Positions 58,105 to 64,000 of a stretch of DNA of 64,000 bases are shown piece after piece; position 1 is the first letter of the stretch; every line of letters begins with the position of its first letter. The notes below the pieces were generated by a model. That model worked only from the letters and a program-made list of their open reading frames with translations. It did no database searches and was not told the origin of the DNA. The translations under genes and the position numbers were made by a program. Where the stretch lies: assembly GCF_900187015.1 (NCBI RefSeq), contig NZ_LT906479.1, positions 4,836,001 through 4,900,000 on the forward strand. The letters run 5' to 3'. This DNA comes from Serratia ficaria. GTDB taxonomy: Bacteria; Pseudomonadota; Gammaproteobacteria; Enterobacterales; Enterobacteriaceae.

Positions 58105-58680
58105 ATGATTCGTATAACAGATGCTGCACAGGAACACTTTGCCAAACTGCTGGCAAATCAAGAAGAAGGCACCCAAATCCGCGTGTTCGTGATCAACCCG
58201 GGCACGCCGACGGCCGAATGCGGTGTCTCTTATTGCCCGCCGGATGCGGTAGAAGCGACAGACACCGAGCTGAAGTTCGAAAAGCTGTCCGCCTATGTCG
58301 ATGAGCTGAGCGCGCCGTATCTGGACGACGCCGAAATCGACTTCGTGACCGATCAGCTGGGTTCGCAACTGACGCTGAAGGCGCCTAACGCCAAAATGCG
58401 CAAGGTAGACGACAACGCGCCGCTGATGGAGCGTGTCGAATACGTGCTGCAATCGCAGATCAACCCGCAGCTGGCCGGCCACGGCGGCCGCGTGACGCTG
58501 ATGGAGATCACCGACGACAACCTGGCTATTCTGCAGTTCGGCGGCGGTTGCAACGGCTGCTCCATGGTCGACGTGACGCTGAAAGAAGGGATCGAGAAAG
58601 AGCTGCTGCAGAAGTTCCCGGAGCTGAAAGGCGTGCGCGATCTGACCGAGCACCAGCGCGGCGAGCACTCTTACTACTGA
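58105..58680 (+). CDS. nfuA: Fe/S biogenesis protein NfuA
   Basis: 191 residues, as in E. coli. The N-terminal degenerate A-type domain (1-100) is followed by the NifU-like domain, which holds the cluster ligands Cys149 and Cys152 ([11 protein letters not shown]) bridging a [4Fe-4S] cluster in the dimer. It delivers clusters under iron or oxidative stress. The gene follows gntX on the same strand, as in E. coli, and precedes the mal genes; E. coli gntT, which stands between nfuA and malQ there, is absent. Confidence 0.97.
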   Translation: MIRITDAAQEHFAKLLANQEEGTQIRVFVINPGTPTAECGVSYCPPDAVEATDTELKFEKLSAYVDELSAPYLDDAEIDFVTDQLGSQLTLKAPNAKMRKVDDNAPLMERVEYVLQSQINPQLAGHGGRVTLMEITDDNLAILQFGGGCNGCSMVDVTLKEGIEKELLQKFPELKGVRDLTEHQRGEHSYY

Positions 58681-58727
58681 TCCCCTTCTTACTTGAAGTT
58701 GCAGCTAGGCGGCAACTCCAATGAATT

Positions 58728-58757
58728 CGGGCCCCATCGTTTGGATAGGGCCCGGGT
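58728..58757 (+). terminator. Hairpin after nfuA
   Basis: A GC-rich stem CGGGCCC/GGGCCCG with an inner extension and a five-base loop is followed by GGTTGTT. A second small stem-loop (AGTTGC/GCAACT, 58697-58717) lies just before. It separates convergent nfuA and malQ; the T-run is weak. Confidence 0.55.
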
Positions 58758-58793
58758 TGTTATCCTGCGCCTTGATACCGCGACACCTCGTCG

Positions 58794-60884
58794 TCACCCC
58801 ACCGACACCTTGCGTCGCCGCTTGTCCAAATCCTTCAGCAGGCGATTGATCCGCGGATCGGCGAACATCTCCTCCAGCGTATGGGTCAGCTTGCGCCGCC
58901 AGTTCGGGTACTGATCGCTGGTGCCGGGAATGTTGACCGGGCCGGCCATGTCCAGCCAGTCTTCCGGCTGCAGGCCGAGCAAGGCGCTGGCGCTGTCGGC
59001 GACGTAGCGTTGCAGCCCCCGGTTGAGCAGCGGGCTCATGCCGAGCAGCGCCGCCTTCTTGCCCACCTTTTGCGGCACGCAGCCGTAATGATGCAGCCCG
59101 TCCAGCAGCCCCTGCTTGGCGCGCTCGCGATCGGCGAACAGCGCCTGCAGGATCTCGGCATCCGGGTACAGCCCCAGCTGGTTGCCGAGCGTCAGATCGC
59201 CGCTTTGCCAATAGCCGCGCAGCGTCGGCAGGTCATGGGTGGTAATGGTCGCCATCGCCTGCACCGGGTAAGCCTGCGGCGCACGGAAACGGTTCTCCGC
59301 GTCGCGCTCGAAATACAACACCTTGTAAGAATAAACGCCGCTGTCGCGCAGCTTGCCGACGATCTCCACCGGCACGGTGCCGAGATCCTCGCCGATCACC
59401 ATGCAACGGTGCCGCTGGCTTTCCAGCGCCAGCACCGCCAGCAGGTCATCCACCGGATATTTGACGTAGGCGCCGTGGTCCGCCGTTTCACCGTAGGGGA
59501 TCCACCACAGGCGCAGCAACGCCATCACGTGATCGATGCGCAGCGCGCCGCAGCTGGTCATGTTGGCGCGCAGCAGGTCGATAAACGGCTGGTAGCCGCG
59601 CGCCGCCATCACGTGCGGATCCATCGGCGGCAGCCCCCAGTTTTGTCCCAGCGGCCCCAAGATGTCCGGCGGCGCGCCGACCGAGGCCTTCAGGCAGTAC
59701 AGCTCGCGATCGCACCAGGTTTCCGCGCCGCCTTCCGCCACCCCGACCGCCAAATCGCGGTACAGGCCAATCGGCATCTGCTGCTGCCGGCTTTGGCTGA
59801 AACACTCGGCGAACTGGCTGGCCGCCAGCCACTGCAGCCACAGGTAGAAGCGCACCTGATCCCGATGCTCCCGGCAAAACTGCTGCACCGCGGCCCCATC
59901 GCCCTGACGGTACCGTTCCGGCCAGGCCGGCCAGCCCCACAGGCTGCTGTCCTGCGCCGCCAGATGGGCATGCAGCGCATCGAAGACCGCCTGCCGGTAC
60001 AGGCTGTCGCCGCCTTCGGCAACGAATTGCTCAAACGCCTGGCGCTGCGGGTCGCCCGCTTTGCGCGCCTGGAAAACCGGGAACGCCAGCGTCAGCGCCG
60101 CCAGCTTCAGCTGCGTTACCGCGCCGTAGTCCACCCAATCGGCGGCGCGCGCCTTGGCCAGCCGCTTTTGCGTCGCCGGCTTGCGCCACCACTGCTGGGC
60201 GGCCTGGCTATGCCGGAAATCCTCCACCGCGTCGACGTCGATATACACCAGGTTCAGCCAGCGGCGCGATGACGGGCTGTACGGGCTGGCGCTTTCCGGG
60301 TTAGCCGGATACAGCGCATGGATCGGGTTCAGGCCGACAAAGGCGCCGCCGCGTTCGCCGACCTGCTCCACCATCAGCCGCAGGTCGCCGAAATCGCCGA
60401 TGCCCCAGTTGCGGTCGGAACGCAGCGTATAGAGCTGGACGCAGGCGCCCCACAGCTTTTTGCCGGTCAGCAGCGCGTCCGGTTCAAAGCAGCGTTTGGG
60501 CGCGACGATCAGCCGGCACGGCCACTGCCGCTGCCCCTGGCTTAGCGTCAACTGGTGATAGCCCGCCGGCAGGTCACCGGGCAGCGTCAGGGTTTTGCGC
60601 GCGTGGGCTTTCCCCTGCCGGCGCCCGCCGTCTTCCTGCTGCAGCGTCCACAAATATTCGCCCTCACCGCCCAGCGGCAGCGCCATCGGCGCCCCCTGAT
60701 AAAACACCTTTACCGGCGGCAACGGCGTCGGCGGCATTGCCGCCGGCGCGCCGTCGCGGCCCATCGCCGCCAGCAGCTTGCGCTTGGTGTCCAGCGGGCT
60801 CGCCTGCGGCTTGCCGTGGGCATTGATGTAGTCGGCAGCGATACCCGCCTGCGCGGCCGCCTGATCGATACGCTTGCGATCCAT
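58794..60884 (-). CDS. malQ: 4-Alpha-glucanotransferase (amylomaltase)
   Basis: A 696-residue GH77 enzyme (E. coli MalQ 694). It transfers glucan chains among maltodextrins, releasing glucose and making longer substrates for MalP. Visible conserved regions: WGACVQLYTLRSDRNWGIGDFGDL, SPYSPSSRRWLNLVYIDVDA, the nucleophile Asp in ALRIDHVMALLRLWWIP, acid/base Glu in MVIGEDLGTVP and Asp in TTHDLPTLRGYW. The start ATG has AAGGAG five bases upstream and lies nine bases after malP, so malPQ is one operon under MalT control. Confidence 0.96.
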   Translation of the reverse strand: MDRKRIDQAAAQAGIAADYINAHGKPQASPLDTKRKLLAAMGRDGAPAAMPPTPLPPVKVFYQGAPMALPLGGEGEYLWTLQQEDGGRRQGKAHARKTLTLPGDLPAGYHQLTLSQGQRQWPCRLIVAPKRCFEPDALLTGKKLWGACVQLYTLRSDRNWGIGDFGDLRLMVEQVGERGGAFVGLNPIHALYPANPESASPYSPSSRRWLNLVYIDVDAVEDFRHSQAAQQWWRKPATQKRLAKARAADWVDYGAVTQLKLAALTLAFPVFQARKAGDPQRQAFEQFVAEGGDSLYRQAVFDALHAHLAAQDSSLWGWPAWPERYRQGDGAAVQQFCREHRDQVRFYLWLQWLAASQFAECFSQSRQQQMPIGLYRDLAVGVAEGGAETWCDRELYCLKASVGAPPDILGPLGQNWGLPPMDPHVMAARGYQPFIDLLRANMTSCGALRIDHVMALLRLWWIPYGETADHGAYVKYPVDDLLAVLALESQRHRCMVIGEDLGTVPVEIVGKLRDSGVYSYKVLYFERDAENRFRAPQAYPVQAMATITTHDLPTLRGYWQSGDLTLGNQLGLYPDAEILQALFADRERAKQGLLDGLHHYGCVPQKVGKKAALLGMSPLLNRGLQRYVADSASALLGLQPEDWLDMAGPVNIPGTSDQYPNWRRKLTHTLEEMFADPRINRLLKDLDKRRRKVSVG

Positions 60885-60893
60885 TCGCTCTCC

Positions 60894-63299
60894 TTAACGT
60901 TTGGCTTGCCAAATGCGCTGCTGGTAGTCGCGAATCGAACGATCCGAACTGAACATGCCGACGCGCGCGGTGTTGAGGATGGTGCGGCGCGTCCATTCGT
61001 CCTGGTTGCGATACAGCTCGTCTACCCGGCGTTGCGCCTGGCAGTACGAAGCGAAGTCGGCCAGCACCAGGTACGGGTCGCCGCCTTCCAGCAGGCTGTG
61101 CAGCATCATGTCGAACGCGTGCTTGTCGCCGTGGCTGAAAGCGCCGCTCGCCAGCTCGTCCAGGATCGCTTTCAGGTGCTTGTCTTTCTTGCGGTAGCTG
61201 AGCGGGTCATACCCCTGCGCCAGCAGCGCCTTCACCTGTTCGACGGTGTTGCCGAAGATGAAGATGTTGTCTTCGCCCACCTGTTCGGCAATCTCGACGT
61301 TGGCGCCGTCCAGCGTGCCGACGGTCAGCGCGCCGTTCAGCGCCAGCTTCATGTTGCCGGTGCCGGAGGCCTCTTTGCCTGCGGTGGAGATCTGCTCGGA
61401 AATATCCGCCGCCGGGATCATCAGTTCGGCCACGGACACCCGGTAGTCGGGGATAAACGCCACCTTCAGCCGATCCCTCACCAGCGGATCGTTATTGATT
61501 TTCTCCGCCGCCTGATTGATGGCGTAAATGATGTTCTTCGCCAGGTAGTAGCCCGGCGCCGCCTTGGCGCCGAACAGGAATACGCGCGGCACGATGTCGA
61601 GGTTCGGGTTGTCGCGCAGTTGGCGATACAGCGACAGAATATGCAGCAGGTTCAGGTGCTGGCGTTTGTATTCGTGCAGGCGTTTGATCTGCACGTCGAA
61701 GATGGCGTCCGGGTTGAGCGTCAGCCCCATTACGCCGTGCACGTAGTTGGCCAGCGCCACCTTGTTGTCGCGCTTGATCTGCCGGTAGCGCTGGCGGAAA
61801 GCCGCGTCGTCGGCGTATTTCTCCAGCCCTTTCAGCGCGTCGAGATCGTTGGCCCACTCCACCTTCAGGGTTTGGTCGATCAGGCCGGACAGCGCCGGGT
61901 TGCACTGCTTAAGCCAGCGGCGCGGCGTGATGCCGTTGGTGACGTTATGGAATTTGTTCGGCCACAGCCGGTGATATTCCGGGAACAGATCCTTCACCAC
62001 CAGATCCGAGTGCAGCTGCGCCACGCCGTTGACCGCGAAACCGCTGACCACGCACAGGTTGGCCATGCGCACCTGCTTGTCGTAGTGCACCGCCAGCTTG
62101 GCCCATACCGCCTCGTCGCCCGGCCAGTGCCGCTCCACCAACTTTTTGAAGTTGGCGTTAATCTGTTTGATGATCGAGAAATGGCGCGGCAACAGGCTGC
62201 GCACCAGCTTCTCGTCCCAGCACTCCAGCGCTTCCGACATCAGGGTATGGTTGGTGTAGGCGAAGGTGTTGCTGGTGACAGCCCAGGCCGCGTCCCAGTC
62301 CAGCTGATGCTCATCCAGCAGGATGCGCAGCATTTCCGGAATGGCGATGGTCGGGTGGGTGTCGTTCAGCTGGATCACTTCGTACTTCGGCAGGTCTTCA
62401 ATCCTGCGCCCGGCCTGATGATGCTTGCGCAGGATATCCGCCACCGAGCAGGCGCACTGGAAATACTGCTGCATCAGGCGCAGGCGTTTGCCGGCCTGAT
62501 GGTTATCGTTCGGATACAGCACCTTGGTCAACCTGGCGGCCTCGACGCCCTGCTTCTCAGCCTGCAGGAACTTGCCGTCGTTGAAATCGCCGAGATCAAA
62601 CGGCTGCCGGTGAGTCGCCTGCCACAGGCGCAGCGGCTGGGTCACGCCGTTGCGAAAGCCCAGCACCGGCAGATCCCAGGCTTCGCCGCGCAGGGTGAAC
62701 GCCGGGCGCCACAGCTCGCGGCCGTCGGCCTGTTTTTCCAGCTTGCCGCCGATGCCCACGTCCACCGCCAGCGCGGCGTTGTGACGGAACCAGGGGTAGC
62801 TTTCGCGCTGCCAGTTGTCCGGCGCCTCCTGCTGCTGGCCGCCGCTGAACGATTGGCGGAACAGCCCATACTGATAGTTCAGCCCGTAGCCGGTGGCCGG
62901 CTGCTCCACCGTCGCCATCGAATCGAGGAAACAGGCCGCCAAGCGCCCCAGCCCGCCGTTGCCCAACGCCGGGTCGGTTTCCTGCTCCAGCAGGTCCGCC
63001 AGCTTGACGTCCTGCTCCGCCAGCGCCTGTTCAACGGTGTCGTACCAGCCCAGGTTGATCAGGTTGTTCGCCGTCAGGCGGCCGATCAGAAACTCCATCG
63101 AGATGTAGTTCACATGGCGCAGCGGCCTGGCGTCGTTGCGCGGCGCCGGCTGCGCGGCCAGCTGTTCGGCCAGCGCGCGGCTTACCGCTTCCCACCATTG
63201 GTGCCGGGTCATCTGTTGTGCGGAACTGAGGCCGAACCGTTGCCACTGACGGGTCAGTGCCGCCAGAAAAGCATCCTTCTTGAGCGTAGGCTGTGACAT
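60894..63299 (-). CDS. malP: Maltodextrin phosphorylase
   Basis: An 801-residue PLP-dependent glycogen-phosphorylase-family enzyme (E. coli MalP 797). It releases glucose 1-phosphate from maltodextrins. N-terminal catalytic region: [42 protein letters not shown]-terminal PLP region: [50 protein letters not shown], which holds the Schiff-base lysine in [14 protein letters not shown]. It lacks the N-terminal regulatory extension of glycogen phosphorylases, as expected for MalP. First gene of malPQ, divergent from malT. Confidence 0.97.
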   Translation of the reverse strand: MSQPTLKKDAFLAALTRQWQRFGLSSAQQMTRHQWWEAVSRALAEQLAAQPAPRNDARPLRHVNYISMEFLIGRLTANNLINLGWYDTVEQALAEQDVKLADLLEQETDPALGNGGLGRLAACFLDSMATVEQPATGYGLNYQYGLFRQSFSGGQQQEAPDNWQRESYPWFRHNAALAVDVGIGGKLEKQADGRELWRPAFTLRGEAWDLPVLGFRNGVTQPLRLWQATHRQPFDLGDFNDGKFLQAEKQGVEAARLTKVLYPNDNHQAGKRLRLMQQYFQCACSVADILRKHHQAGRRIEDLPKYEVIQLNDTHPTIAIPEMLRILLDEHQLDWDAAWAVTSNTFAYTNHTLMSEALECWDEKLVRSLLPRHFSIIKQINANFKKLVERHWPGDEAVWAKLAVHYDKQVRMANLCVVSGFAVNGVAQLHSDLVVKDLFPEYHRLWPNKFHNVTNGITPRRWLKQCNPALSGLIDQTLKVEWANDLDALKGLEKYADDAAFRQRYRQIKRDNKVALANYVHGVMGLTLNPDAIFDVQIKRLHEYKRQHLNLLHILSLYRQLRDNPNLDIVPRVFLFGAKAAPGYYLAKNIIYAINQAAEKINNDPLVRDRLKVAFIPDYRVSVAELMIPAADISEQISTAGKEASGTGNMKLALNGALTVGTLDGANVEIAEQVGEDNIFIFGNTVEQVKALLAQGYDPLSYRKKDKHLKAILDELASGAFSHGDKHAFDMMLHSLLEGGDPYLVLADFASYCQAQRRVDELYRNQDEWTRRTILNTARVGMFSSDRSIRDYQQRIWQAKR

Positions 63300-63806
63300 A
63301 AGAAAAACTCTCTATCCAGTAAGTGGGTCGTCAAATTGCCGTTATCGTGCCGGGGAGAAACCCGGACGGCATCATCCCGCCTGAGGATTAGCTGGGGAGG
63401 AGGATTGGGGCGTAGCTGGAATTGTGATCTCAGGCACTTTTTGACTCCCTTGCACCGATGCAAAAAAGCCCACCGCCGGGCGCGGCGAGCACTGAGAACG
63501 CTGTTCCTGACGTTAGCACAGTTATTCGCACTGCTGAAGTTTTGTCCATGGCGGGAAATGCGATCCCGGGCGATAGCGCGGCGAGCCGGCGCTAAACGTA
63601 AAAAAGTGTGATCGATAGCAATTTAACTCCAAGCCAATGCGGAAGCTTGTTGCAATACGTTTAACGTTGTCAGAAGTTAGGAGGGCTATTAATTACGAAC
63701 CATAAAATAATTAGCTCCACTCCGATCCCGGCGGGAGTCGCGATGATATGAACTCCTTCGGGCTGGCCTTAGGCGGCGGGAACCGCGATTTTTACCCTGG
63801 AATACT
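63300..63806. promoter_or_regulatory. malP-malT divergent control region
   Basis: A 507-bp gap. A MalT box GGGGAGGAGG (10 of 10 to GGGGA[T/G]GAGG) is at 63394-63403 on the plus strand, and a second, CGGGATGATG (8 of 10), at 63370-63379 on the minus strand; both are upstream of malP as needed for MalT activation. On the malT side, TGTGA-TCGATA-GCAAT (63607-63622) is a CRP-like site with the same weak right half I recall at E. coli malT. A T-rich run and short hairpins at 63440-63470 have no assigned role. Confidence 0.7.
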
Positions 63807-64000
63807 ATGCTGATCCCATCAAAACTGAGCCGCCCGGTACGGCTGCAAAATACCGTGATCCGCGATCGCCTGTTGGCCAAGCTGGCCAGCGCGGGCAACT
63901 ATCGCCTGACACTGGTCAATTGCCCGGCGGGATACGGAAAAACCACGCTGGTCGCCCAGTGGGCGGCCGGGAAAACCGACCTCGGCTGGTATTCGCTGGA
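63807..64000 (+). CDS. malT: MalT, ATP-dependent maltose regulon activator (5' part)
   Basis: Only the first 64 codons are inside the window; the full protein would be about 900 residues. [13 protein letters not shown] matches the start of E. coli MalT, and the Walker A motif of its STAND ATPase domain is [19 protein letters not shown] at about residues 38-56. MalT, with ATP and maltotriose, activates the mal operons, including malPQ encoded divergently here. The ATG at 63807 has CTGGAA as a weak ribosome site; E. coli malT is also poorly translated. Continuation beyond 64000 is not seen. Confidence 0.95.
   Translation, partial: MLIPSKLSRPVRLQNTVIRDRLLAKLASAGNYRLTLVNCPAGYGKTTLVAQWAAGKTDLGWYSL

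Noticed and set aside
60555..63296. Open frame of 913 codons opposite malP
   Set aside because: Antisense shadow of malP/malQ, without any recognisable domain.

Overview
The window is chromosomal DNA from an enteric gammaproteobacterium. It is GC-rich, and both the proteins and the gene order fit Serratia, most likely the S. marcescens group. I infer this from remembered E. coli protein sequences and gene order; no search was run. Most of the window follows the E. coli crp/nirB/dam/mrcA/ompR/feo/malT part of the chromosome, with short Serratia-type insertions between conserved blocks. No rRNA, tRNA, insertion sequence, prophage or CRISPR array was seen.

Layout. 1-1811: tail of a LacI-type regulator, a PhzF-like protein and a LysE-type exporter. 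1931-9722: yheT-yheU-prkB, yhfA, crp, yhfK, argD, pabA. 9795-13884: yjgR and the BtsS/BtsR two-component system, standing where E. coli has fic. 14044-17659: ppiA, then a beta-glucoside cluster (PTS EIIA, GH4 6-phospho-beta-glucosidase, LacI regulator) with a perfect 20-bp palindrome in its promoter. 17850-24968: tsgA, a lone codA, and nirB-nirD-cysG without nirC; the nirB promoter keeps E. coli-like FNR and NarL/NarP sites. 25020-31217 (minus strand): aroK-aroB-damX-dam-rpe-gph-trpS. 31569-35043 (minus): hofMNOPQ, the type IV pilus/DNA-uptake set. 35166-44812: mrcA, nudE, igaA, yrfG-hslR-hslO and pckA. 44938-45677: a FitAB/VapBC-like toxin-antitoxin pair. 45700-49364 (minus): ompR-envZ and cbpA-cbpM. 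49595-58680: greB, tex (yhgF), feoABC, a YahO-like periplasmic protein, bioH, gntX, nfuA. 58794-64000: malP-malQ and the divergent start of malT.

Functional themes are global carbon regulation (crp, pckA, malT/malPQ), cell envelope and septation (mrcA, damX, igaA, envZ/ompR), anaerobic nitrite reduction with its siroheme supply (nirBD-cysG), and iron and Fe-S biology (feoABC, nfuA).

The most unusual item is a single 29-bp sequence in the aroK-aroB gap (30622-30650). It looks like a complete type I-E CRISPR repeat, including the Cas6e-type hairpin and the ATAAACCG handle, but there is no array around it. It lies in the sense orientation of an essential housekeeping transcript, just upstream of the aroB start. 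Other points for a second look are the sugar cluster lacking EIIB/EIIC, a hairpin-rich gap before bioH that may encode a small RNA, a strong CRP-type box in the long nudE-igaA gap, and the toxin-antitoxin insertion.
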